IMG/VR virus record: IMGVR_UViG_3300005613_000480
Coordinates: 1 to 21,071 of that record
DNA length: 21,071 nucleotides
From: a virus
Reading direction: 5' to 3' (one strand)
This document shows, piece after piece, positions 15,065 to 21,071 of this stretch. A program made the translations under genes and the position numbers. The notes below the pieces were generated by a model that was not told the DNA's origin, did not search any database, and saw nothing but the letters and a program-made list of their open reading frames with translations. Each line of letters begins with the position of its first letter. Within the stretch, counting starts at the first letter, position 1.

Positions 15065-15331
15065 TTATTCTGCGTTTAATTCAGCATTTTGACTAGCTAG
15101 AAAAGCCGCATAAGCATCTTTAACATCTTGTGTCCAGACTGCATTACATACGGCTTGAACTTCAGCATCTTCATTTGTAATATCTGCATCTGGATTTAAA
15201 GTATGTCTATGAAAACTTCTTGATAATTCTACACCATCTTCTTTGATTACTGTCGCTTTTCTAACTTGAACGTGTTTGTAATCTCCGACAATTTCAATCT
15301 TATCAATTACTGTCTCTTTAGTTATTGCCAT
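15065..15331 (-). CDS. Small conserved phage protein, 88 aa
   Basis: Sequence AITKETVIDKIEIVGDYKHV followed by VIKEDGVELSRSFHRH is a pattern I recognise from small proteins next to fibre genes of marine phages. N-terminal half is beta-like with alternating charges, C-terminal half helical (VCNAVWTQDVKDAYAAFL). It begins with the shared 18-base start cassette, ending ATGGC. Between a fibre-like gene and the tail hub candidate, it may be a fibre-assembly or attachment factor, but function is unknown. Confidence 0.75.
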   Translation of the reverse strand: MAITKETVIDKIEIVGDYKHVQVRKATVIKEDGVELSRSFHRHTLNPDADITNEDAEVQAVCNAVWTQDVKDAYAAFLASQNAELNAE

Positions 15332-15344
15332 AGTTTATCTCCTT
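15327..15344 (-). repeat. Repeated translation-start cassette, copy 1
   Basis: Minus strand AAGGAGATAAACTATGGC: ribosome site, spacer and first codon and a half of the 88-aa gene. An identical 18-mer is at 17982-17999. Confidence 0.8.
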
Positions 15345-15355
15345 TGTTAAAATTA

Positions 15356-16576
15356 TTATGTTGTGAATCCAATTAAAGTTAAACCAATACGAACAGTACC
15401 ACTAGCTTCTGTTGTAACTGTAAAAGCTGCATCAGTACCAGAAACATTGTTGTCATAAAACAATACAGAACCTCCACTCATAGTAATTCTACAAGGAACA
15501 CCATTTGCATCTAATACATCACCAAAACGAAGACGTCCCCAAAAACCACCACTATAACCATTCGCTCCAGAGATAGAAAAAGGTAAACCACTAAAACTTG
15601 TTATAGAAAGACTATTTGTGTCAATAACCAAATCAGCGTAAACGAAATTACCAATTTTTCTATAATTACCACCACCAATACTGCTTCCACCACTTGTAGC
15701 TGTCCAAGTTCCTTCTTCGTAATCGTCTAATGTATTTGCTGCGTTGTATGTTCCTACGGCAGTTCCTAAGGTTACACCATAAGGTGCAATTACATGACCA
15801 TCACTGTCTATACGCATAACTTCGCTTGTACTTGAATAAAGTGAACCTCCACCTGTAAAAAATGTCATGCCTTCTCTACTTGCAAGAGTGAGTTCATTAA
15901 CTTCAGTCATACCGATTGCAGCCAAATCTGAATCACTTGATGTCCTAGAAAATGTTATGCCAATACCTTCATCAGCAGCATTGTCCATTGATAACTGTTT
16001 AAATCTGGCATTTAAGTTTGTGCCTGCACTAACCTCTAGTTTGCCATCAGGACTAGCTGTACCAATCCCAACATTCTCACTACTATCAATCGTAATCGCT
16101 GTGCTTGTAGCATTGTCATCTATACCTGTAGATGTGAAAGTGGAAACTTTTAAAGTATCTATTGAACTAATTCCTTCTAAAATATTTGTTCCATCAGAAT
16201 AAATTAATTTTTTACCTTTATCTGTTGTTCCCCAAGTCACTCCTGTTCCAGAAGTTGTTTTAACCGTTACCGTAAAGGCGCCACTGGTTGCGTTTTCAAC
16301 AACATAAGTTTTTTCGATAGAGTCAGGAACAATAACATCGACATTTGCGGTAATCGTTCCAGTTAATTTTAAAACTTGATTTTTACCATTGGATAAAGCA
16401 CCGTTTGAAAAAGTTAATGTAGCACCGGTTGTTGCATTTAAAGCAACTGCATCATAACCGCCGATTGCTTGTTCTAGAATAAGTAAATTGGTATTCGTAA
16501 TCTGGCCCCAGGTTCCTGAGTTTTCTCCAGTAGCCTGAACCGTTAATTTTAAATTAGCTGATGTAGTATTTGCCAT
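15356..16576 (-). CDS. Tail-fibre-like protein
   Basis: 406 residues, beta-rich, Ser/Thr/Gly-heavy. The first ~45 residues (TSANLKLTVQATGENSGTWG) look like the attachment head used by many phage fibres. VGIGTASPDGKLEVSAG at 169-185 is the hallmark linker of trimeric phage fibres that often precedes a Peptidase_S74 chaperone domain. Here the chain ends about 220 residues later with a beta-rich receptor-like tip and no visible S74 catalytic domain, so trimer release by self-cleavage is not expected. A TTGACA-type promoter lies immediately upstream. Host-receptor binding is inferred. Confidence 0.75.
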   Translation of the reverse strand: MANTTSANLKLTVQATGENSGTWGQITNTNLLILEQAIGGYDAVALNATTGATLTFSNGALSNGKNQVLKLTGTITANVDVIVPDSIEKTYVVENATSGAFTVTVKTTSGTGVTWGTTDKGKKLIYSDGTNILEGISSIDTLKVSTFTSTGIDDNATSTAITIDSSENVGIGTASPDGKLEVSAGTNLNARFKQLSMDNAADEGIGITFSRTSSDSDLAAIGMTEVNELTLASREGMTFFTGGGSLYSSTSEVMRIDSDGHVIAPYGVTLGTAVGTYNAANTLDDYEEGTWTATSGGSSIGGGNYRKIGNFVYADLVIDTNSLSITSFSGLPFSISGANGYSGGFWGRLRFGDVLDANGVPCRITMSGGSVLFYDNNVSGTDAAFTVTTEASGTVRIGLTLIGFTT

Positions 16577-16600
16577 ATTTTAGATTCCTTAAATTATTTG

Positions 16601-16629
16601 ATATTATTAAATTTAGACATTACTGTCAA
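16601..16629 (-). promoter_or_regulatory. Candidate promoter ahead of the tail-fibre-like gene
   Basis: TTGACA at 16624-16629 overlaps the stop codon of the repeat-protein gene; 17 bases later TAATAT (16601-16606) can serve as -10. It would give a leader of about 18 nt. The -35 also forms part of the small dyad GACA-GTAA-TGTC. The -10 is only a moderate match. Confidence 0.45.
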
Positions 16630-17534
16630 GCGACCTCTTTCCACGGTGAATTTGTACCTGTATCCACTTCTACCCAGCCACTAATTGTGCCTGTATTGAC
16701 ATCAGTATAAGTCGTTCCTGATCCGGTATTTACTTCATTCCAAGTAACTGTTCTAAGTATACCTTCATCTATTGTCAAGCCTATTCCTGTTAAATTTACG
16801 GTTGCAGTTCCTTTAGTATCTACATCATTTTCTTGAATGGTTAGCTCTTGACCGGTTACATTGACATCGGCACCTGCAGTAGCAACAACACTTCCTTCTG
16901 CAATAGTTAATGCTTGACCAGTTATATTGACATTTGCATCTCCAATAATTGAAGGAGTGTTTTCTTGAATTGTTAAATCTTGACCGGTGATATTAACATC
17001 AGCGTTTGCGGTTACTGTTACACTATTTAAATTAGCAGATAACAGTTCTCCAGTTATATTAACATTTGCATCTGCGGTGACCGTTTCATCACCTTCTTGC
17101 ATAGATAGCAATTGACCGGTTACATTGACATCAGCATTGGCTGTAATTGTAACATCATCTAAATTAGCAGATAAGAGTTCACCAGTTACATTGACATCAG
17201 CATTAGCTGTGACCGTGACACTATTTAAATTATTAGATAACAGTTGACCGGTTACATCAACATCAACATCAGCGATTGCTGTAACACTATTTAAAGTTGC
17301 AGATAATAATTGACCTGTTGGAAATACATCGGTTGTAATTTCAATATTAACATTTCCTTCGTTGGTTGTTAAACCAATTCCAGTAAGGTTAACGTTAGCA
17401 TCTGCAGTAACTCCTGCAGTACCATCATTAACGGTTAAACCAATTCCTGTAAGATTAACGGTTTCGGAAACACGGCCCTGGCCCCATAGACCAATGCCCC
17501 ATTCATTAGTACCCCAACCGGAATATGTTGCCAC
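16626..17534 (-). CDS. Virion-associated protein made of eleven exact 22-residue repeats
   Basis: 302 residues in three parts. Residues 1-28 are Trp/Gly-rich (WGTNEWGIGLWGQG). Residues 29-270 are eleven units of exactly 22 residues, each opening TG[QEI]xL[ST] and typically closing ADxNV[NT]-like (for example TGQLLSNNLN...). Residues 265-297 shift to an 11-residue period (WNEVNTGSGTT, YTDVNTGTISG, WVEVDTGTNSP), ending WKEVA. A beta-solenoid or spike-like rod is likely. The start is GTG at 17534, supported by AAGGAGG at 17541-17547 with a six-base spacer. It sits between the 145-aa structural gene and the fibre-like gene, so a tail spike, fibre shaft or adhesin-like role fits. No enzyme motif. 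Confidence 0.75.
   Translation of the reverse strand: MATYSGWGTNEWGIGLWGQGRVSETVNLTGIGLTVNDGTAGVTADANVNLTGIGLTTNEGNVNIEITTDVFPTGQLLSATLNSVTAIADVDVDVTGQLLSNNLNSVTVTANADVNVTGELLSANLDDVTITANADVNVTGQLLSMQEGDETVTADANVNITGELLSANLNSVTVTANADVNITGQDLTIQENTPSIIGDANVNITGQALTIAEGSVVATAGADVNVTGQELTIQENDVDTKGTATVNLTGIGLTIDEGILRTVTWNEVNTGSGTTYTDVNTGTISGWVEVDTGTNSPWKEVA
16644..16742 (-). repeat. Three 11-residue (33-bp) repeats at the end of the repeat protein
   Basis: Residues 265-297 fall into three 11-mers of pattern [WY]xxV[ND]TGxxxx, with a fourth beginning WKEV. The period is exactly half of the 22-residue unit ahead of it, though the motif differs. Confidence 0.75.
16725..17450 (-). repeat. Eleven tandem 66-bp coding repeats
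   Basis: Codons for residues 29-270 consist of eleven consecutive 66-bp units with no insertion or deletion. Units 3-5 and 7 are most alike (LNSVTVTANADVN core), whereas outer units diverge, which suggests expansion from the middle by unequal recombination or replication slippage. Confidence 0.85.
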
Positions 17535-17540
17535 TTAAGA

Positions 17541-17547
17541 CCTCCTT
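17541..17547 (-). promoter_or_regulatory. Ribosome binding site deciding a GTG start
   Basis: Minus strand AAGGAGG, spacer TCTTAA, then GTGGCAACA. The strong site and spacing support GTG at 17534 as the start of the 22-residue repeat protein; there is no nearby in-frame ATG upstream. Confidence 0.75.
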
Positions 17548-17548
17548 G

Positions 17549-17986
17549 TTAGCCGGAGATTCTTAATATAGCTGCCGATGTAGTGAATGCTGGAAAAACG
17601 ATTGTGAAAGTTCCTGCTGTACTAGTTTTATCTCCTCCAAAATCTAAAGCCGCAACAGCTGCATTAGTAGTAGCTGAAGAAGTGTTATAGATTAAAGCCC
17701 CTCTTGCAGTAATTGTTGCACCTGTAAAAGATAAATCTGCAAAGTCAACGATTGCAACACCTGATGCAATTGAAGTATTTTGACTTGTTAAATCACCACC
17801 ACCTGCAGAGTAAGAACCAGAAGCACCTACTTCTTGTGTAGTTGTGTATGAAGTTGTTGCAGAATTAAGAGTAGCTGAAGAGTTATAAAGAGCCAGTTTA
17901 AATTTATCACCACCTGATGAAAAATTATGATCACCTTCTAACAATTGTTTTTTAAAAGCATTTGCAATTGCTTGTGTTATAGCCAT
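17549..17986 (-). CDS. Phage structural protein, 145 aa
   Basis: Opening AITQAIANAFKKQLLEGDHNF, then GGDKFKLALYNSSATL, is a pattern common in marine and other phages for a small virion protein in the tail/neck block. After an N-terminal helix it is Ser/Thr/Gly/Ala-rich and beta-dominated, ending AAILRISG. Starts with the same 18-base cassette as the 88-aa gene. Immediately follows the adaptor-like gene by 11 bases, so a tail or neck component is the likely role. No enzyme residues seen. Confidence 0.75.
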   Translation of the reverse strand: MAITQAIANAFKKQLLEGDHNFSSGGDKFKLALYNSSATLNSATTSYTTTQEVGASGSYSAGGGDLTSQNTSIASGVAIVDFADLSFTGATITARGALIYNTSSATTNAAVAALDFGGDKTSTAGTFTIVFPAFTTSAAILRISG

Positions 17987-17999
17987 AGTTTATCTCCTT
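17982..17999 (-). repeat. Repeated translation-start cassette, copy 2
   Basis: Minus strand AAGGAGATAAACTATGGC, identical to 15327-15344. Close variants begin the 93-aa gene (20005-20021) and the 178-aa gene (20595-20612). Confidence 0.8.
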
Positions 18000-18642
18000 A
18001 TTTTCCTCCGACTCGAGGAACACCTGATTGGTATTCATCTCGTCTTCTTCTTCCCATTTGTTCTACTGAGAAACCTTCAACTGCTTGTTTATATTTACCT
18101 TCATATAATTGCATTAAGTCGTTAGGTCCTTTTAAGAAGCTATACGCTTCTACTAAACATGCATACAAAAGTCCGTTGGGAAAATACTTACTTAAGTATG
18201 TTGTTGTATTACTACTAGATAAACCAGGATCTTTCAAGATATAATTTAATTGAATTTCATATGTTGAATCTGGTGTAGGTGCTAAAACAATAGTGTCTTT
18301 ATCCCACATTCCGTAGTATTTTGGTTCTCCAGAGACTCCTGTTGAATTATATTCTGACATAAAACTCGTATCTCTATATTCTAAAAAATTTCTAGTTCCT
18401 CCTGATCCACCATCTACAATTTGAGCGGATCGAACCACTAATAAATCATCAGGTACATTAATAAATCTGACAGTAGTTACTAAATTTGCTGTTGCATATC
18501 TTTTATTGTTATCTGAATCGACATCTCTGAATATTCTCCATTCAGCATTTTCAATAAATCCATCTACGATAGTAGATGTTAAAACATTACTATCTACTTC
18601 AGTGTAATCTCTAATTTGTTGTACTAATTCTGCGTATGTCAT
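17998..18642 (-). CDS. Head-tail adaptor-like protein (SU10-type family candidate)
   Basis: 214 residues. N-terminal helices (TYAELVQQIRDYTEVDS, VDGFIENAEWRIFRDVD), a central beta region with DDLLVVRSAQI and LEYRD, YGMWDKDTIVLAPTPD, then C-terminal helices (YACLVEAYSFLKGPNDL...YEGKYKQAV). This helix-beta-helix plan with W.D...I.L.P.P matches phage head-to-tail adaptor proteins, in particular the family typified by phage SU10. The C-terminus has a basic run (GRRRRDEY) near residue 196. It would sit below the portal and connect to the nozzle. It joins the upstream gene through an ATGA overlap. Confidence 0.75.
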   Translation of the reverse strand: MTYAELVQQIRDYTEVDSNVLTSTIVDGFIENAEWRIFRDVDSDNNKRYATANLVTTVRFINVPDDLLVVRSAQIVDGGSGGTRNFLEYRDTSFMSEYNSTGVSGEPKYYGMWDKDTIVLAPTPDSTYEIQLNYILKDPGLSSSNTTTYLSKYFPNGLLYACLVEAYSFLKGPNDLMQLYEGKYKQAVEGFSVEQMGRRRRDEYQSGVPRVGGK

Positions 18643-19004
18643 GTTATCGTTACTGTTACACTTCCTAAAGTTACATTAGCTTGTCTTTTATTATTAATAG
18701 AAGAACCATTATCCGGTACCATACCATTGTTTGAATTAAAAGCAAAGTCTCCCGGTAAAGATAAATCTACATTCATAAAACCACCATCCCCTGATGCCTG
18801 AGTAAAGATTTGTGGTCTAGCGTTTCTTAATCCTTGTCCATCTGCTGTAGTTGGTTTTGGTTCTAACTGTGGGTGTTTTGCTTCAAACTCAGAAATATGG
18901 ACTCTGGAACCATTCCATTCAATAACCATTTCAGAATAAGGAAATGCTTGACCTGATCTATCGGATATAAATTGTGCATATTTTCCTTTCGATAAATTAG
19001 ACAT
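18639..19004 (-). CDS. Small conserved phage protein between two adaptor-like genes
   Basis: 121 residues. The N-terminal half has KYAQFISDRSGQAFPYSEMV, then EWNGSRVHISEFE, a pattern seen in small phage structural-operon proteins and reminiscent of a zinc-free ribbon. C-terminal half is disordered then beta-like (KRQANVTLGSVTVTIT). Overlaps both neighbours (8 bases upstream, ATGA downstream), so it is almost certainly co-made with the adaptors; a neck accessory role is inferred. No known function. Confidence 0.7.
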   Translation of the reverse strand: MSNLSKGKYAQFISDRSGQAFPYSEMVIEWNGSRVHISEFEAKHPQLEPKPTTADGQGLRNARPQIFTQASGDGGFMNVDLSLPGDFAFNSNNGMVPDNGSSINNKRQANVTLGSVTVTIT

Positions 19005-19719
19005 TTGGATAATACGTTTTAGGGGTTATAAATGAACTTGAAGCTGAACCATCTTCTTCAAGCGCTCTTTTCAATTCATCTTCATAGAGTAATTTCATTT
19101 GTTGAACCAATTGTGGATTAAATTTTTGTGATAAATAATATGCAAGTCCAGATACCATACACGGTACAAATCGATAAGGTACATCTGCCTCATTCGTATA
19201 GCTTCCGGCATCTTGGATTCTACTTACATAATAGTAATTTAAAAAATTACCTGCTTCTGTTGCACCAGGAGTTAAATATAAATTGATTGTAATTTTATCT
19301 ATAAATCGTTGTACAAAATATTGTGTAGGTACACCGGTTTGTGTTTTATTAGATAGACCTTGATATGCGGATCTATTTATTTTAGTTAATGGAAAATCAA
19401 CACCAGAAGAATTTCTATAAACAGCTTCTAAAACATCATCAACACCATATACTGAAGTTGGATCTGAAGTGCCATCAGCAGTAGATCTAAACATTGTATA
19501 TTCTGTTTGACCATTTACTAATGTAATAGAATTATTTTTTACTTCCCAATAATGCAAACCTCTATTCGCCCATTCTTGAAACATTATGTTTAAAGAACGT
19601 CTTGCAGTTTTTATATCATTACCAGAATAATCAAATCGACCTATACGTTCATAGGCTTCAGTAATTATATCATCAATATAAAAACTTGATTCAAAAGTTG
19701 TAGTACCAGAGGTTGCCAT
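18997..19719 (-). CDS. Head-tail connector / tail-tube-A-like protein
   Basis: 240 residues. Helical start (FESSFYIDDIITEAYERIG, then DIKTARRSLNIMFQEWANRG), then W.V.N..ITLVNGQTEY, a beta core, KITINLYLTPG, and C-terminal helices (FVPCMVSGLAYYLSQKF, QQMKLLYEDELKRALEEDG). This plan is typical of podovirus connector proteins placed between portal and nozzle, the role of T7 gp11 and P22 gp4. A good AGGAGG site precedes ATG 19719. Its C-terminal Tyr/Pro/Asn tail is short. Assignment is by architecture and position; I cannot separate it from the adaptor of the 214-aa gene without structure comparison. Confidence 0.75.
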   Translation of the reverse strand: MATSGTTTFESSFYIDDIITEAYERIGRFDYSGNDIKTARRSLNIMFQEWANRGLHYWEVKNNSITLVNGQTEYTMFRSTADGTSDPTSVYGVDDVLEAVYRNSSGVDFPLTKINRSAYQGLSNKTQTGVPTQYFVQRFIDKITINLYLTPGATEAGNFLNYYYVSRIQDAGSYTNEADVPYRFVPCMVSGLAYYLSQKFNPQLVQQMKLLYEDELKRALEEDGSASSSFITPKTYYPNV

Positions 19720-19727
19720 TGGTCCTC

Positions 19728-20009
19728 CTATTTATCAATCAATACAGTTGCTTTTGCACTTGTAATTGCACTGCAAGTCATTCCACTTTTAAACAAAATT
19801 CCATCTTCAGGCATGTTAAATGAAAACACATCTCCTGGAGGGACTTCTGCAGTGAATTGAGTACCATCAATATCTTGTAAAGTTACAGATCCTGTAGTTG
19901 TTGTAGTAGTTGTATTAGAAAGAATAATTCCTCTTAATCTCGTTCTACCAGCAAAAACTTGAGCTGCTGCTGTAATCTGTACTGCTTTTACATCACCTTT
20001 AGCTGCCAT
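19728..20009 (-). CDS. Small beta-rich structural protein, 93 aa
   Basis: AAKGDVKAVQITAAAQVFAG, then RLRGIILSNTTTTTTTGSV and DGTQFTAEVPPGDVFSFNMPEDGI: a compact beta-sandwich-like small protein with a low-complexity Thr run at residues 33-39. It has a variant of the shared start cassette and is preceded by a very stable hairpin. Similar small proteins occur next to capsid and fibre genes of marine phages; likely a head or neck decoration piece. Function unproven. Confidence 0.7.
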   Translation of the reverse strand: MAAKGDVKAVQITAAAQVFAGRTRLRGIILSNTTTTTTTGSVTLQDIDGTQFTAEVPPGDVFSFNMPEDGILFKSGMTCSAITSAKATVLIDK

Positions 20010-20031
20010 AGTTTTTCTCCTATTAAAATTG

Positions 20032-20051
20032 TGTGGGCCCGAAGGCCCACA
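20032..20051 (-). terminator. UUCG-loop hairpin between the 178-aa and 93-aa genes
   Basis: Minus strand TGTGGGCC-TTCG-GGCCCACA: a perfect 8-bp GC-rich stem closed by the extra-stable C(UUCG)G tetraloop. It is followed by CAATTTTAATA, a weak U-run, so termination would be partial. It lies 11 bases past the stop of the 178-aa gene and about 22 bases ahead of the next ATG. It probably attenuates transcription or protects the upstream message from 3' exonucleases, giving higher output of the 178-aa protein. Confidence 0.75.
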
Positions 20052-20062
20052 TTAATTATTTA

Positions 20063-20599
20063 TTAACTTACTGCTGCACTAAATGGTGTAGCTGGTGCTC
20101 CAGTACATCCTGAAGTCACCGATACTTTCCATTTACCTGAAGCAAGAGCTGTACAAACAATCTCTGCATAAGTTACACCACCTGTTGTACTACCATTTAA
20201 AGTAATAGTATCAGATGTTGAAGCTGTTTCAAACCCAACAACGTTGTCAGATGTGTCATCAATAAATAATGCACTTCCAACCATAACATCAGTTGCGTTT
20301 GCAACTTGCACAACTAAATTTCCAGTCTTTGTAATAGATGAGAAAATTGTAAAGGTTGCACCAATGTTACTTAAGTTATTTAAGTCTGCTCCTGGTCCTG
20401 CAACTGCAGAATCAGAGTTAGCATTGATTGCTGGTAATGTGTAAGTTACTGCTCCGGCAGCATCATTGTGTACAATTTTACCCGCATGAGTAGCAACTGT
20501 TAATGATGTGCTTGAATCAGCATCTACAACATTACCTGGACCTGTTGAGTAAAATCCATTTTTAGATATTACTGGTCCTTGAAACGTAGTGTTTGCCAT
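20063..20599 (-). CDS. Head-decoration / fibre-like virion protein
   Basis: 178 residues. ANTTFQGPVISKNGFYS is a common opening of virion proteins in marine phages; GKIVHNDAAGAVTYTLPAIN and GATFTIFSS follow, all beta-rich with Ser/Thr/Ala/Val dominance and no enzyme motif. It has AGGAGG at 20607-20612 and its own leader with an inverted repeat, and a stable hairpin directly after the stop, so it is set up for strong and separately tuned expression, as for abundant virion proteins. Capsid decoration is the favoured reading; a fibre base is possible. Confidence 0.7.
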   Translation of the reverse strand: MANTTFQGPVISKNGFYSTGPGNVVDADSSTSLTVATHAGKIVHNDAAGAVTYTLPAINANSDSAVAGPGADLNNLSNIGATFTIFSSITKTGNLVVQVANATDVMVGSALFIDDTSDNVVGFETASTSDTITLNGSTTGGVTYAEIVCTALASGKWKVSVTSGCTGAPATPFSAAVS

Positions 20600-20620
20600 A
20601 GTTTATCCTCCTAGTTTTTC

Positions 20621-20661
20621 GAATACTGTCTCTAGGCCGTCGACTATACGCGTCAGTATTC
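20621..20661. repeat. 8-bp inverted repeat in the leader of the 178-aa gene
   Basis: GAATACTG (20621-20628) and CAGTATTC (20654-20661) are perfect complements separated by 25 bases. The spacer includes ACGCGT and GTCGAC palindromes and is far richer in G+C than the flanks. It lies between the candidate promoter and the ribosome site, so it could be a leader hairpin or a bipartite binding site. Confidence 0.6.
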
Positions 20662-20682
20662 TAATATTTGTATAGTAATTAA

Positions 20683-20711
20683 TTTATATACTAGATTTTA
20701 GTAGAGTGCAA
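20683..20711 (-). promoter_or_regulatory. Possible promoter ahead of the 178-aa gene
   Basis: Minus strand TTGCAC (20706-20711), 17 bases, TATAAA (20683-20688). The -10 is one base off consensus, the -35 matches only its first half. It would give a leader of about 77 nt containing the inverted repeat. The rest of the 159-bp gap (20600-20758) is AT-rich with no gene seen. Confidence 0.35.
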
Positions 20712-20758
20712 GAGATCCCTAGGAATGATAAACCTTCCTGTAATTTTAAAAGTCCTAA

Positions 20759-20971
20759 TTAACCAGCGTAAAGATGGACTTCTCCATCTAACGGATTTGT
20801 ATGGACTTCTGCTTCTTGTTTCCTGATAATTGATCTAATTACTTGTTTGATCTCATCACCAAGAACAGACATTTCAGCGGTAATTTGTCCTCTGTTTTCA
20901 AGAAACAGCTCATTCCATCTAGATTCGAGCTTGAGTTTCTTCGCGAACAATACCATGTTGTCCTGAGCCAT
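20759..20971 (-). CDS. Small helical protein of unknown function, 70 aa
   Basis: Sequence begins MAQDNMVLFAKKLKLESRW and is mostly charged amphipathic helix (WNELFLENRGQITAEM, EIKQVIRSIIRKQEAE), ending in a short HTNPLDGEVHLYAG tail. An in-frame ATG 15 bases upstream is rejected as start because the codons after it are the Shine-Dalgarno itself (AGGAGG, 20978-20983, six bases before ATG 20971). It overlaps the end of the upstream gene by 53 bases in another frame. A small structural-operon accessory or scaffold-like factor is possible; not recognised. Confidence 0.7.
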   Translation of the reverse strand: MAQDNMVLFAKKLKLESRWNELFLENRGQITAEMSVLGDEIKQVIRSIIRKQEAEVHTNPLDGEVHLYAG

Positions 20972-21071
20972 TTGTAACCTCCTCATAGGTTATATAAAAA
21001 TCATTGACAGTACTTGTATACTGTAAATCATTTTCTTCCCAGTTTATATCAGATTTTCCTAGAAAGTCAAT
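20919..21071 (-). CDS. C-terminal end of an unidentified upstream gene (partial)
   Basis: From the right edge of the window an open frame on the minus strand reads 50 residues to TAG at 20919-20921. It starts IDFLGKSDINWEENDL, continues YTSTVNDFYITYEEV and ends GIVREETQARI. The composition is protein-like, with regular hydrophobic spacing. Its last 53 bases overlap the start of the 70-aa gene, and the ribosome site of that gene lies inside it. The product cannot be named from this fragment; capsid- or scaffold-type genes would be expected here from gene order. Confidence 0.55.
   Translation of the reverse strand: MDFLGKSDINWEENDLQYTSTVNDFYITYEEVTNGSGQHGIVREETQARI
20978..20983 (-). promoter_or_regulatory. 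Ribosome binding site deciding the start of the 70-aa gene
   Basis: AGGAGG with spacer TTACAA before ATG 20971. It lies just inside the longer in-frame option, which argues against that longer start. Confidence 0.8.
21007..21024. repeat. Dyad ACAGTA-N6-TACTGT near the right edge
   Basis: Perfect 6-bp arms at 21007-21012 and 21019-21024 with a 6-base spacer, about 25 bases upstream of the AGGAGG of the 70-aa gene and within the end of the upstream gene. The ATACTG/CAGTAT element also forms the arms of the leader inverted repeat at 20621-20661. Confidence 0.5.

Noticed and set aside
20972-20986. Earlier ATG adding MRRLQ to the 70-aa protein
   Set aside because: The codons of this extension are the AGGAGG ribosome site for the ATG at 20971.
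21004-21009. TTGACA on the plus strand near the right edge
   Set aside because: No plausible -10 at 16-18 bases and no plus-strand gene follows; it is part of a dyad inside coding sequence.
1-21071. tRNA genes, insertion sequences, integrase or attachment sites
   Set aside because: None was seen: the DNA is almost fully occupied by virion-type genes, with no transposase motifs and no cloverleaf in the gaps.

Overview
The window reads as the late (virion) module of a lytic-type tailed phage, most likely a podovirus-like marine phage of the kind infecting SAR11 or other low-GC marine Alphaproteobacteria. Every supportable gene is on the minus strand, so transcription runs from right to left. 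Base composition is AT-rich, genes are packed with very short gaps or overlaps, and protein after protein looks like virion families known from pelagiphages, cyanophages and uncultured marine virus contigs. Host and morphology are inferences from that resemblance. No terminase, portal, major capsid protein, polymerase, integrase or endolysin is visible; these would lie outside the window.

In transcription order: (1) 21071-20759 holds the C-terminal end of an unidentified gene and an overlapping 70-aa gene. (2) A 159-bp gap with a possible promoter and a long inverted repeat precedes a head-decoration or fibre-like protein (20599-20063). A strong UUCG-loop hairpin follows it, then a 93-aa small structural protein. 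(3) 19719-17549 encodes two adaptor/connector-like proteins, a small conserved protein between them, and a 145-aa structural protein. (4) 17534-15065 encodes a protein built of eleven exact 22-residue repeats, a fibre-like protein and an 88-aa protein. (5) 14997-11099 encodes a 640-aa tail protein (nozzle or hub candidate), a 58-aa gene, a 409-aa virion protein and two small proteins. (6) 11118-9312 encodes two glycosyltransferases. (7) 9255-1017 encodes four large, low-complexity or alpha-helical proteins (740, 342, 278 and 1379 aa) that resemble internal/ejection proteins. (8) 1017-161 encodes a coiled-coil plus single-membrane-segment protein (XhlA/holin-like) and a SpeD-family S-adenosylmethionine decarboxylase-like enzyme. 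A good sigma70-like promoter then starts another gene that leaves the window.

The genes fit one programme: build the head-tail junction and tail, decorate it, load ejection proteins, and at the end of the transcript make a pyruvoyl decarboxylase that could supply polyamine precursors while DNA is being packaged. Six consecutive gene pairs join through TAATG stop-start overlaps, so translational coupling is probably the main way gene dosage is set. The hairpin after the 178-aa gene and at least two internal promoters add transcriptional control.

The points most worth a second look are the phage SpeD with a C-terminal extension and a changed residue before its cleavage serine, the exact 22-residue repeat protein with an 11-residue half-period tail, a short glycine-rich motif shared by the ejection-type proteins, the UUCG hairpin, and the glycosyltransferase pair inside the virion operon.
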